Part shown: in pieces, positions 44,601-63,924 of the stretch | Layout: every line of letters begins with the position of its first letter | Position numbering within the stretch: the first letter of the stretch is position 1 | Source: Apteryx mantelli | Lineage: Eukaryota; Chordata; Aves; Apterygiformes; Apterygidae | Assembly (NCBI RefSeq): GCF_036417845.1 | Contig: NC_090012.1 | Coordinates: 62,001 to 126,000 of the forward strand | Direction: 5' to 3' | DNA: 64,000 nt | Position numbers and translations under genes: made by a program | The notes under the pieces: model-generated | Databases searched by the model: none | The model's input: the letters and a program-made list of their open reading frames with translations, nothing else | What the model was told of the DNA's origin: nothing

Positions 44601-45603
44601 TCGTCTTCAACTTCTACAAGGTGAGCGACCCCCCCGCGCCCCCGTTTTGGGGGGATTTACCCCGGTTTTGGGGGCGGCGGGTGCCTGATCCGGGTGATCC
44701 CCTGCCCCCTTTCCCCTCTGTTTTGGTGGGAGGGATTCAGACCGATCCTGCTGGATCCAGGTGGGCACCTGCCCTCTTTCCCCTCTGCTTTGGGAGGGGC
44801 AGATTCGGGCCGATCCTGCTGGATCCAGGTGATCCCCTGCCCCCTTTCCCCTCCGTTTTGGGGCAGATTCAGGCTGATCCTGCCGGATCCAGGTGGGCAC
44901 CTGCCCCCTTTCCCCTCCATTTTGGGGTGGATTCGGACTGATCCCGACGGATCCAAGTGGCCCCCTGCCCCCTTTCCCCTCTATTTTGGGGTGGGTTCAG
45001 ACTGATCCCGCTTGATCCAGGTGATCCCCTTTCCCCTCCGTTTTGGGGGGTGGATTCGGGCCAATCCTGCCAGATCCAGGTGGGCACCTGCCCCCTTTCC
45101 CCTCCGTTTTGGAGGGGGGATTCGGGCTGATCCTGCTGGATCCAGGTGATCCCCTGCCCCCTTTCCCCTCCGTTTTGGGGCGGATTTGAGCCAATCCTGC
45201 CGGATCCAGGTGATCCCCTGCCCCCTTTCTCCTCCATTTTGGGGGGAGGGATTCGGACTGATCCTGCCGGATCCAGGTGATCCCCTGCCCCCTTTCCCCT
45301 CTGTTTTGGGAGGGGCAGATTCGGGCCGATCCTGCCGGATCCAGGTGATCCCCTGCCCCCGTTTCCCCTCCGTTTCGGGGGGATTCACCCCCCTCCCACC
45401 CCGTATTTCTTAGCAGGGGGGTGGGGGGATCCCTGAGGGGGGGATCCCTGAGGAAAGGGGGGGAGGGATCACCCCGCTGCCCCCCCCCCCTTCTCCGGCA
45501 GGTCTACACGGTGGTGGACGAGATGTTCCTGGCGGGAGAGATCCGGGAGACGAGCCAGACCAAGGTGCTCAAGCAGCTGCTCATGCTGCAGTCGCTGGAG
45601 TGA
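41686..45603 (+). CDS. AP2S1: AP-2 complex subunit sigma, five coding exons
   Basis: Small sigma-2 chain of the AP-2 clathrin adaptor at the plasma membrane; with alpha it forms the site for dileucine-type endocytic signals. Coding exons: 41686-41688 (only the ATG, then GTGAGG), 42241-42390, 42841-42954, 44561-44620, 45502-45603. All borders are in phase 0 and the product is 142 residues, the same length as in mammals. By eye it differs from human at one position (VDVTDNN for VDVNDNN). It spans the sigma longin-like fold from [20 protein letters not shown] to [10 protein letters not shown]. An exon holding only the initiator codon is also the mammalian arrangement. A polyadenylation signal lies at 45749-45754. 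Confidence 0.98.
43135..44550. repeat. GGATCC/GAGCTC minisatellite in AP2S1 intron 3
   Basis: About 60 units of 20-25 bases such as GGGAGCTCGGATCCCATC. It fills the intron up to the exon 4 acceptor and is the same family as the array upstream of the gene. Confidence 0.9.
44690..45365. repeat. Minisatellite of about 64-70 bp in AP2S1 intron 4
   Basis: About ten copies of a unit containing GGATCCAGGTGATCCCCTGC, CCCCTTTCCCCTCCGTTTTG and ATTCGGGCTGATCCTGC. Confidence 0.9.
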
Positions 45604-45748
45604 GGCCGCCGCCGCCGCCCTTCCTCCCCCTCCTCCTCCTCCTCCTCCTCGTCGTCGTCGTCATCGTCCTCGTCGGGGGACACTCGCGTCCCTGTCCCCC
45701 CCCCCCAGAGGGACCAACCCCCCCGTCCCCGTCCCGACGCCTGGCGCG

Positions 45749-45754
45749 AATAAA
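45749..45754 (+). promoter_or_regulatory. AP2S1 polyadenylation signal
   Basis: AATAAA 146 bases after the AP2S1 stop codon. Confidence 0.85.
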
Positions 45755-46044
45755 CGTGTCCGTGATGTGCCACCACCCGCCCGGTGTTTTTGGGGGGGCT
45801 TTGGGGGGGGGGGGTTAAAAACGGGGCGAAACGCTTCGGTTTTGGGGACTTCCCCCCCGGGGCATTTGGGGACCCCCGGGATGGCCGGGGACACCCAGGG
45901 GACGGGCAGGGACCCCCCCGAGGTGGCCCGGGACCCCCCCGGGGAGGTTGGGGGGGGCCGGGGGGCAACACAAGAGCCCGACGTGTGTCACACGGGGAGG
46001 GGTGACGGGCGAGAAAGGGATTTAGGAGCCCGGGGGGTGACACA

Positions 46045-46920
46045 GGGGGGGTTTATTGGTGTCAAACGTATTCGGGAGCCCAAACAGGCGTCGCATGAGG
46101 GTGTTTATTGGTGTCAAACGTATTCCAGATCCCAAACAGGCGTCGCACGAGGGGGTTTGTCAGTGTCAAACATATTCCGGAGCCCAACAGGCGTCGCATG
46201 AGGGGGTTTATCGGTGTCAAACGTATTCCAGATCCCAAACAGCGTCGCACGAGGGGGTTTGTCAGTGTCAAACATATTCCAGATCCCAAACAGGCGTCGC
46301 ATGAGGGTGTTTATTGGTGTCAAACGTTTTCCGGAGCCCAAACAGGCGTCGCACAAGGGGGTTTGTCAGTGTCAAACGTATTCGGGATCCCAAACAGGCA
46401 TCGCATAGGGGTGTTTTATCGGTGTCAAACGTATTCCGGAGCCCAAACAGGCGTCGCATGGGGGTGTTTATCGGTGTCAAATGTATTCCGGATCCCAAAC
46501 AGGCGTCACACAAGGGTGTTTATCGGTGTCAAACATATTCCGGATCCCAAACAGGCGTCACATGAGGGTGTTTATTGGTGTCAAACGTATTCTGGAGCCC
46601 AAACAGGCGTCACACAAAGGGTTTTGTCAGTGTCAAACGTATTCCGGAGCCCAAACAGGCGTCGCACGAGGGGGTTTATTGGTATCAAACATATTCCGGA
46701 GCCCAAACAGGCGTTGCACGGAGGGTTTATTTGCACGGAAGAGGTTTAGGAGCCTGATGGGTGTCACACGAGAGTGTTTATCAGTGTCAAAGATAGTCTG
46801 GATCCCAAACAGGCGTCACACGAGGGTGTTTATCGGTGCCAAAGATCTTCCGGCTCCCAAACAGGCGTCGCACGAGGGGGTTTATTTACACGGAAGAGAT
46901 TTAGGAGCCCGACGCCCGTC
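46045..46920. repeat. 52-bp minisatellite repeating a poly(A) hexamer
   Basis: About 16 units containing AAACAGGCGTCGCATGAGGG, GTTTATTGGTGTCAAACG and TATTCCGGAGCCC. TTTATT, which is AATAAA on the FKRP strand, is present in seven places, including 46052-46057, 46736-46741 and 46881-46886; other units carry TTTATC or TTTGTC. The array begins about 100 bases past the FKRP stop. Confidence 0.92.
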
Positions 46921-47020
46921 GCACGGTGACTTACAGCCGCCGGAGCCGTTCCACAGCCCGGCTGGCGGCAGCCGCCCCCCCTTTCCCTCCGCTACCACCG
47001 TCCCCCGTCGTCACCCGCCG

Positions 47021-48534
47021 TCAGCCGTCCTCCCGCAAGCTCCTGACGGCCGGGTTGGGGTACTCGGGGTTCTCGATGGCGCCGGGGCCGAACTTGAGCT
47101 CCAGGAAGGCGCGGACGTCGTGGGGGGCCATGGCGGTGAAGCCGGCGAAGGGCAGCGGGCGCAGCGGTAGCAACAGGCGCTCGGGGAACTCCACGTCCTG
47201 CCGGTGGTCCAACCACGTGTCCTTGGTCATGACGCCGTCGCGGGCGTAGAAGGGCCACAGGTCGACGTGGAGGCGGTTGGCGCGGCTGTAGTGCACGCGG
47301 AAGAAGTCGCCCTCGGGCGCCTTCTCCCACACGAAGCCCTCGTCGTCCACCACGGCGCCGCCGGCGGCCGCCTGTCGCAACAGGCGGCACTTGGCGGCGT
47401 CCTCCCGGTAGATGCCCAGGTCCACGTCGTAATCCCAAGGGATGATGTCGCCGTGGCGCGCGGCGCCCAGCAGCGAGCCGCCCTCCAGCCAGTACCGCAC
47501 GCCGGCGGCAGTCAGCACGGCGGCGGTGCGGCGCGCTGTAGCCCGCAGCGCCCGCAGGCAGCACGGCGGCGGTCCAGCGGCCCTGCAGCAGGTACTGCGG
47601 CGTGCCGGCGTACACCGTGCCGAAGCAGCGCGCCGTCTCCTTGCCGCAGCCGTACCAGCGCTCGCCGCCCTCCGCCGCCACCACCCCGCTTGACGCCGAA
47701 GGCGGCCAACAGGCGGCGGCGGCGGGCGGCGGCGGCGGCGCGGGCCTTCCAGCGCCCGTGCGCCGTGGCCAGCGGCGGCACCGGCGGCGCCCGGCGGGCG
47801 GCGAAGGCGGCCGCCGGCAACAGGCGCACGGCCCAGCCGCGCAGCGCCGCCTGTAGGAAGAGCGCCGTGGGCAGGGGGCGCGCCAGCGGGAAGGACAGGT
47901 TGAAGAGGTCGCGGGTGCGCAGCAGCAACACCGCGTCGCCCTCCACGGCGCGGCACGGGGCGCCGCCCTCGGCGCGGCTGTAGCGCGCCGTCCACTCGCG
48001 CAGGTCGACGCGGAGGTCGAGGCAGCGGGCGGGTGTTGCCGAGCCGTGCACAGGCGCCGCCACGATGCGCACGCTGTCGTCGCCGGCGTTCTCCAGGGCG
48101 TCGCGGAGTTGCTCCAGGCGGCCGGGGGCGGCGCGGACGCCGTCGGGCACCAGGGCCACGTGGCGGGTGCGGACGTGGCGCTCGGGGCGGGGGGGGCGGG
48201 CGGTGGGGCGCGGGGCGCAGCGGCAACAGGCGGGCGTCAGGCGGCAGCGGCGGCAGCGGCGGGTAGGGGGCGGCGTCGGCCACCACCAGCAGCGGCGGCG
48301 GCGGGCGCAGCGCCCCGAAGGAGCGCGCCACCCCCCGCCACGTCGTTGGCGAAGTCCTCGAACTCCCGCAGCAACACCGTCACCCCCCGGCGTCAGGCGG
48401 GCGTTGCTGCCGGTGCCGGCGGTGCGGGGACGCGGGGACGCCGGCGGCCCCCCCCAGCGCCACACGCAGACGAGGAGGAGGAGGTTGAGGCCGATGGCGG
48501 CGCACAGGGCGGCCTGGCAGGGCGGCAGGCGCAT
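47021..48534 (-). CDS. FKRP: Fukutin-related protein, single coding exon with five apparent frame breaks
   Basis: Golgi type II membrane enzyme that transfers the second ribitol-5-phosphate from CDP-ribitol onto the alpha-dystroglycan O-mannosyl core. The single coding exon starts at 48534 ([20 protein letters not shown], the N-terminal anchor) and stops at 47021-47023. Conserved blocks: [29 protein letters not shown], the zinc-site cysteines in [11 protein letters not shown] and CCLRAL, and the LicD-type catalytic core [20 protein letters not shown]. The end is [19 protein letters not shown]. Continuity needs five single-base frame changes, near 48,390, 48,335, 48,215, 47,690 and 47,565, all consistent with one extra base and mostly in G/C runs. 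Without them the length would be about 502 residues (human 495). Conservation on both sides of each break favours consensus errors over a pseudogene. Confidence 0.92.
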
Positions 48535-48544
48535 GGCGGGGGGC

Positions 48545-49400
48545 GGCGGGGTCACGCGTGCGGCGAGCTGGGCGGCCTCAGCGGGTCCCAGACACCATGG
48601 CGGTGTCACACGTGTGATGAGCTGGGCGGTCTCAGCGGGTGCCAGTTGTGGTGGGGTCACACGTGCGGCGAGCTGGGCGGCCTCAGCAGGTCCTAGACGC
48701 AGTGGCAGTGTCACATGTGTGATGAGCTGGGCGGCCTCAGCAGTCACCAATTGTGGCAGTGGGGTCACACATGTGATGAGCCGGGCGGCCTCAGCGGGCG
48801 CCGGTTGCGGTGGGGTCACACGTGCGGCGAGCTGGGCAGCCTCAGCAGGTTCCAGACACCATGGTGGCGTCACACGTGCGATGAGCCGGGCGGTCTCGGC
48901 GGGCCCTGGTCACGACGGCGGTGTCACAGGCGTGCGATGAGCTGGGCGGCCTCAGAGGGTCCCAGACACACTGGTGGTGTCACACGGGTGATGAGCTGGG
49001 TGGCCTCAGCAGCCTCCGCCTCTGGCGGTGGGGTCACACGTGCAGCGAGCTGGGCGGCCTCAGCGGGTCCCAGACACCGTGGCAGTGTCACATGTGTGAT
49101 GAGCTGGGCAGCCTCGGTGGGCGCCGGTTGTGGCGGGGTCACACGTGCGATGAGCTGGGCGGCCTCAGCAGGTCCCAGACACCGTGACGGTGTCACGTGT
49201 GTGATGAGCCGGGCGGTCTTGGCGGGCCCTGGTCACGACGGCGGTGTCACACGCGCGCGGCGAGCCAGGCGGTCTCGGCAGCCCCCGATTGGGGCGGCGG
49301 GGGTCACGCGCGCGGCGAGTCAGGCGGCCTCGGCGGTCCTCAGCCGCAGCGGCGGCGTCACCCGCGCGGCGAGCGGGCCGGTCTCAGCGGCCTCCCCCGC
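48545..49400. repeat. 54-bp minisatellite upstream of FKRP carrying E-boxes
   Basis: About 16 units containing GTCACACGTGTGATGAGC, TGGGCGGCCTCAGC and GGTCCCAGACACC. CACGTG is present in about seven units; in some it sits in the perfect palindrome TCACACGTGTGA. Confidence 0.9.
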
Positions 49401-49600
49401 GGTGGCGGCGCTGCGAGGGGGGACAAGGAGCGTTGGCCCCGCTAACGAACCCCAACTCGTTAGCTGCCCCCCCCTCGCCCCGGCGGCGTCGGGACGCAGG
49501 TGACCGTGGTGACGGCGACAGGAGAGGGAGGCTGTTGTCACCGTGGCAACCCCACCCCTAGCAACACCGTGCAGCGCGATAGCAATGCTCTGGCCCTTTA
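49400..49600 (-). promoter_or_regulatory. Unique sequence between two arrays, candidate FKRP promoter
   Basis: A short non-repetitive stretch contains GTTGTCACCGTGGCAAC, which resembles an RFX X-box with two half sites, and a nearby TAGCAAC. It is the only non-repetitive DNA upstream of FKRP before the N gap. Promoter role is inferred. Confidence 0.3.
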
Positions 49601-50764
49601 AGTGTGCGGGTGTAAACGCCTGTGTGCTTCCACGGACGGGTGTACGCACCTATATGAACACACACGCACGCCTGTATACATCCACAGACCAACGTACACC
49701 GCTATACACCTGTGTGGATGCCTGTATACCTCCACGCACTGGTGTACACCCCTATACGCCTGTGTGAACACCTGTATACTTCCACGGACCGATGTACACC
49801 CCTATACGCCTGTGTGGACGCCTGTATACCTCCACGCACTGGTGTACACATCTATACGTCTCTGTGAACGCCTGTATACCTCCACGCACCAACATACACC
49901 CCTATATGCCTGTGTGGATTCTTGTATACCTCCATACACTGGTATGCAGACTGACATGTTGGCACCTGTATAACTGCCTGTACCAGTATACACCCCTATA
50001 TGCGCGTGTTCACACCTGTACACACCCCTATACACCCACGTGCACGCCTGTGTGCTTCCACGTACCCGTGTACACACTTACGCACCTGCGTGCACGCCTG
50101 TATATCTCTACGTAGCGGTGTACGCCCCGTATGCATGTGTTCATACCGGTACGCCTTCAGGTGGCGGTGTGCACCCCCACATGCCACGTGCACGCCTGTA
50201 CACCTGCATGTATTGGTGTACACACCTATACGCCCACACGCACACCTGTACACTACTCTGTGCCGGTGTACACCCCTATACACCCATATGCATTGCTGTA
50301 CACCTCCACCTACCGGTGTACACACCTGTATACCTGTGTGCACACCTGTATATCTCTGTGTAGCGGTGTACACACCTATATGCCCACACGGATGCCTGTA
50401 CACCTCCACGCACCGGTGGACGTGCCTATACGCCCACGCCTGTACGCATCCACGTGCCGGTATGCATACCTACACACCCACACGCACGCCTGTACACTGC
50501 CGTGTACCGGTGTACATGCCCGTACACACGCCTGTACACCTCCAAGTACCACTGTACAGGCCTACCCACGTGCGCACCGCCTGTATATCTCTTTGTACCA
50601 GCGGACACACCTATACGGCCATGTGCACACCTGTATCCCTCCACGCACCGGTGTACACGCCGATACACCCGCGTGCATGCCTGTATAGGTCCATGTACCG
50701 GCATACATGCTGATACACCCGGATACACGCCCTTATAGCTCCACATACCGGTGTACATGCCGAA
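49600..50764. repeat. 50-bp minisatellite running into the N gap
   Basis: About 23 copies of a unit containing TGTACACACCTATACGCC, CACACGCACGCCTGTA and CCTCCACGCACCGG. Rich in alternating purine-pyrimidine (GTACAC, GTATAC, CACACGCACG). The array is cut by the gap, so its true length is unknown. Confidence 0.92.
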
Positions 50765-50964
50765 NNNNNNNNNNNNNNNNNNNNNNNNNNNNNNNNNNNN
50801 NNNNNNNNNNNNNNNNNNNNNNNNNNNNNNNNNNNNNNNNNNNNNNNNNNNNNNNNNNNNNNNNNNNNNNNNNNNNNNNNNNNNNNNNNNNNNNNNNNNN
50901 NNNNNNNNNNNNNNNNNNNNNNNNNNNNNNNNNNNNNNNNNNNNNNNNNNNNNNNNNNNNNNNN
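50765..50964. other. Assembly gap, 200 N
   Basis: Exactly 200 Ns, a typical placeholder for a gap of unknown size. Most of NFKBIB must lie inside it, so the real gap is probably several kilobases. Confidence 0.98.
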
Positions 50965-51186
50965 TCGACGCCAGCGACGTAAGTGGGGCGGAAAAACAAC
51001 CCCCCCCTTCCCCGCTTCCCGCTTTCCCATCCGAAACGAGAAGGGGGCAGGGAGGGGTTTTGTTTTTTTTGCCGTGGCCCTGGCAGCATTCCCGGCCCCG
51101 GCGTTCCCGGCCCCGGAGCTGAGCGCGCTTCCCCGCAGGAGGAATACGACGACATCGTCATCAACAGCGGCCGCTATATGGACTGA
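50965..51186 (+). CDS. NFKBIB: NF-kappa-B inhibitor beta, C-terminal end (two exons)
   Basis: Cytoplasmic inhibitor that holds Rel dimers through ankyrin repeats; only the acidic C-terminus is visible. Exon pieces: 50965-50978, reading DASD then GTAAGT, and 51139-51186, reading EEYDDIVINSGRYMD and stop. The mammalian IkappaB-beta PEST region contains DEYDDIVVHS, which this matches; mammals continue for about 20 more residues after that point, while this protein stops early. The ankyrin repeats and N-terminal degron are in the gap. NFKBIB lies next to SARS2 in mammals, which supports the call. AATAAA follows at 51381-51386. The short match leaves some doubt. Confidence 0.8.
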
Positions 51187-51380
51187 CGGGGGGGGGGTCC
51201 CGCTCCCGGCGGACGTTCCCCCCCCTCCCTCCCCGCCGCTGCCGCCACCTCCCACTATTTATCCGGGGGCTCCGGGAGCCATCGGCTGGACTTTGCTGGA
51301 GCCTCCGCTCCCCTCCCTGCCGCCGCTTCCCCCCTCCTCTTCCCCGGCATAGCGTAGAGGATTTATATCGGTTATTGTAA

Positions 51381-51386
51381 AATAAA
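51381..51386 (+). promoter_or_regulatory. NFKBIB polyadenylation signal
   Basis: AATAAA 195 bases after the stop, preceded by GTTATTGTAA and followed by a T/G-containing stretch. Confidence 0.8.
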
Positions 51387-51409
51387 GAAGGGTTTGGCCA
51401 CGGCTCGGC

Positions 51410-52130
51410 CCCCCCCCCGTGGCCCCCCCGGCCCCGAAACACGGCTTCGCCAAGCAACGCGGGGGGGGGCAAGGGCCGGCGCCGTGTGGAGTCTCTGATG
51501 GCTGCTATGGGGTTGTGCCCTGGGCCTGGCACTGGGGGGGGGGGGACAGGATTTGGGGTCCCCCCCTCTGGGGCAGGGGGACATGGAGGAGTCTCTGCCT
51601 CCCCTGGGGGGTGGGAATCCCCCAGGGAGGGGGGATGTGGGGGTGCAGGGGGGAGGGTGGCGCGGGGGGGGGTCCTGGGGCAGGGGTCCCCCCTGGCGCA
51701 GCTCCCACAGTGTCTCGACCTCTGTGAAGTGGTGCTGGGGGGGGGGGGGGGACACTGAGGGGGTGGGGACATGGGGGGGGACCCAGAGGGGCAGGATCAG
51801 GTTCTGGGAGGGTCTGGGGGGGGCAGGATCAGGGCTGGACTCTGTTGGGGTGAGAACTGGGGTCCATGGGGCCTGCTGGGGGGGGGGAAGTGGGGCAGTC
51901 CCCCCCCCCCCGTGTCCCCATGGTGTCCTGTCCCCCCCTGCCTCATGTCCCCACTGCCCCCCGGGACCCCAAAATCCTTAAAAGACCAGTGGGCCCCCCA
52001 AAACCTCCCAGCATCCCCCAGCGTCCCCTGTCCCCCTCCAGTGTCACCCCCCCCCCAGTGTCCCCCTTCCCTGGTACCTTCCCATCGTGCCCCGGGTGCC
52101 AGGCTGCGGTGGGCAGCGATGCGGCTGCAG
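51410..52130. other. G-rich spacer between NFKBIB and SARS2
   Basis: Low-complexity G and C runs with CTGGGG-type blocks. No exon or regular repeat unit that I can support. Confidence 0.5.
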
Positions 52131-52545
52131 GGCACACGGAGCGCACACGCGTGTGCACACGGGAACACACATGGCCACACTGCACACGCGTGTGCACACG
52201 GGAACACACAGGGGCTCATGGAGTGCACACGCGTGTACACATGGGAACACATAGCCACACAGCACACGCGTGTGCACACGGGGACACGCAGGGGCACATG
52301 GAGTGCACACACGTGTACACATGGGAACACATGGCCACACTGCACACGCGTGTGCACACGGGGACACGCAGGGGCACATGGAGCGCACACGCGTGTGCAC
52401 ACGGGAACACACATGGCCACACTGCACACGCGTGTGCACACGGGGACACGCAGGGGCACATGGAGCGCACACGCATGTGCGAACACGGGAGCATGTATGG
52501 GCACACAGGGTGTGCACGTGTGCAAACATGGGGACGTGCATGCCA
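52130..52545. repeat. CACACGCGTGTGCACACG minisatellite
   Basis: About seven copies of a unit built from GCACACGCGTGTGCACACGG, ACACACATGGCCACACTG and GGGGCACATGGAGC. Long alternating purine-pyrimidine runs make it Z-DNA-prone. Confidence 0.9.
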
Positions 52546-52672
52546 CACGCGCGTCACCTCACTGCCCCCACCCATGATGGGGGGGGAGCTGAGCCCTGGC
52601 CCGGGGGGGCCCAGGCGTCCTGCCCTCCCCCCCCCCCAATGCAGCTCACGCGGGGGGGGGGCGGAGGCAGCA

Positions 52673-53064
52673 TTTATTGCAGGGACTCGTTAACAGCGTG
52701 GGGGGAGGCCGGAGCCGGGGGGCCGCGGGTCCTGGCCGGAGTGGCTGTGGCTCCTTTGGGCTTTTCTGCGGGAGCTGCCGGAGCATCCGTGCTTGTTCCC
52801 ACCTGGAGCAGCCGTGGCCCCGTGCGGCATCTCCGTGTCCCATCCGGAGCAGCCGTGTCCCAGCCAGTGCATCAACGATCAGACTGGTGCATCCGTATCC
52901 TCTATCCGGTGTATCCGTGTCCCTTCCAGTGCATCCATGAACAAACTGGTGCATCTGCATCCCCCATCTGGTAGATCCATGTCCCCTCCGGTGCATCCGT
53001 GATCAAACTGGTGCACCCGTGTCCCCCATCCGGTAGATCCATGTCCCATCCAGTGTATCCATGA
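52673..53064 (-). promoter_or_regulatory. SARS2 3' UTR end with AATAAA
   Basis: TTTATT at 52673-52678 gives AATAAA on the SARS2 strand. The 3' UTR contains a minisatellite (about 52,800-53,170) built from GTGCATCCGTGATCAAACTG and CATCCGGTAGATCCATGTCC. Confidence 0.7.
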
Positions 53065-62369
<9,305 letters not shown>

Positions 62370-62381
<12 letters not shown>

Positions 62382-62470
62382 CTTGGGCGCCGGCGCGGAA
62401 GTGCCTCGCGCCGCGTGCCGGAAGGGGCGTGGCGAAGAACGGCCACGCCCCCTCGCCGCGCTGGGAGCGC
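62370..62470 (-). promoter_or_regulatory. SARS2 promoter and YY1-type start-codon element
   Basis: The ATG lies inside CCAAGATGGCGGCGCC, a strong match to the YY1 motif AAGATGGCGGC in the orientation known for YY1 sites overlapping translation starts. CCGGAAG (ETS type) and GGGGCGTGGC lie a few tens of bases upstream. Confidence 0.6.
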
Positions 62471-62474
62471 CTTG

Positions 62475-63175
62475 GCCACGCCCCCTGCCCCGGCGCGCCG
62501 GCACCCCCCCGCCCCTCCCCAAACAGCACCCAGCACCGCCCCCCACCCCCAAAACGGCACCCAGCACCCCCAAAACGGCACCCACCATCCCCCCCCGGCA
62601 CCCAGTGCCGACCCCGCCCCTAAAACGGCACCCAGTGCTGCCCCCCCGCACCCCAAATGGCACCCACGACCCTCCCCCGGCACCCAGCACTGCCCCCCAT
62701 CCCCAAAGCAGCACCCGCTGCCCCCACCGGTACCCAGCACCACCCCCCAGTACCCAAAATGGCACCTACAACACTCCCCCCACCCCAGCCCCCAGTGCCA
62801 CCCTGTGCCCCCAAAACAGCACCCACCACACCCCCCCGGCACTCAACACTGTCCCCCCCAGCACCCAGTCTCTCCCCAAACCCTGTATGGCACCCAGTGC
62901 TACTTTCCAGCACCAAATACAGCACCCTCAGCCCCCCCCAACCAGCACTGTACCCACACACAGCACCCACAGCCCCTCATCACTGCCTCCCGCACCCAAA
63001 GACCCCCCAGCACCCAACATGACACCCACAGCCCCTCCCCAGCTCCTGCTACCTGCCAGCCATCACTGTCCCCCTTGAACCCACACCCCTGTCTCCACCC
63101 CCCCACCCTTCACAGCTCCCCCTGCACCCATTAACCCCCCACACACATCCCCCTCCGCGCACCCCCAACAGAGCC
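62475..63175. repeat. AAAACGGCACCCAGCACC minisatellite between SARS2 and MRPS12
   Basis: About 20 units of 25-45 bases built from CCCAAAACGGCACCCA, GCACCCCCC and CCGGCACCCAGTGC, diverging toward the right end. Confidence 0.88.
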
Positions 63176-63226
63176 AGGAGACCCTCCTCAAGCACAGTCC
63201 ACAGCATCGCTTGCGCAGCGACGGGC

Positions 63227-63232
63227 TTTAAT
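63227..63232 (-). promoter_or_regulatory. MRPS12 polyadenylation signal (ATTAAA variant)
   Basis: TTTAAT on the plus strand is ATTAAA on the MRPS12 strand, about 127 bases past the stop codon. Confidence 0.6.
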
Positions 63233-63358
63233 GGCGAGGGGGAAACAAAGAATAGAAGTCCTTGGGGCACCCGCGACAGCGAAGGGCGCCGCGACACGTC
63301 CCCCCCGTGGCGCGAAGCTCCCCGCTCTTCCTCCTCCTCCTCCGCCACCGGCCGCTCG

Positions 63359-63924
63359 CTACTTCTTCTTCTGGACATGGGCGCAGTCGTATTTGCCCCG
63401 CACGATGGTGAGCTTCACGCCAGGCAAGTCCTGGGTGCGGCCGCCCTGCACCAGCACGATGTGGTGCTCCTGCAGGTTGTGGCCCTCGCCGGGCACGAAG
63501 CAGATGACCTCCTTGCCGTTGCTCAGGCGCACCCGCACGCACTTCCTGTTGGCCGAGTTGGGCTTCTTGGGCTTGCGGATGAGGTTCTTGATGACGACGC
63601 CCTTGAGCTGGGGGCGGCCGAAAGTGGCGCCCAGCTTGGGAGGAGGCGGCTTGGGCCGGCCCTGCCGGTGCATCTGGTTCAGGGTGGCCATGGCGCGGCC
63701 GGGCTGCGGGTTGGGGGGCTCGGGCCGCCCCAAGGGTGCGGGGCCACGAGGGAGCAGCGCGCTGAGGCCTGCGGAAGACCGGGGGGGGCGGTCAGCGGCC
63801 CCCCGGGATATGATTCCCTGGGATACGACCCTCCCCCGGGGGCGACCCGAGGCCCCCCCCCCTCAGTATACGCACCCCAGCCCCGAAGCGAGGCCACGGT
63901 CCTCAGCAGAGCGCTGCCCGCCAT
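63359..63924 (-). CDS. MRPS12: Mitochondrial small-subunit ribosomal protein uS12m, two coding exons
   Basis: Decoding-centre protein of the mitochondrial 28S ribosomal subunit, homologue of bacterial S12. Coding exons: 63876-63924 ([17 protein letters not shown]) and 63359-63768; phase 1 joins TGG G to GC CTC. The product is 152 residues (human 138). The N-terminus is a basic, Leu/Ser-rich presequence. The S12 core carries [28 protein letters not shown], the decoding loop [20 protein letters not shown] and [20 protein letters not shown], ending QKKK. The exon 1 ATG sits in TAAGATGGCGGGC, a YY1-like context. The methionine of MATLNQ in exon 2 is internal; human also has residues upstream of it. 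No frame damage. Confidence 0.97.

Noticed and set aside
47021-48534. FKRP as a processed pseudogene
   Set aside because: It sits in conserved synteny, all functional blocks are conserved, and a single coding exon is normal for this gene; the frame breaks are mostly in or next to G/C runs.
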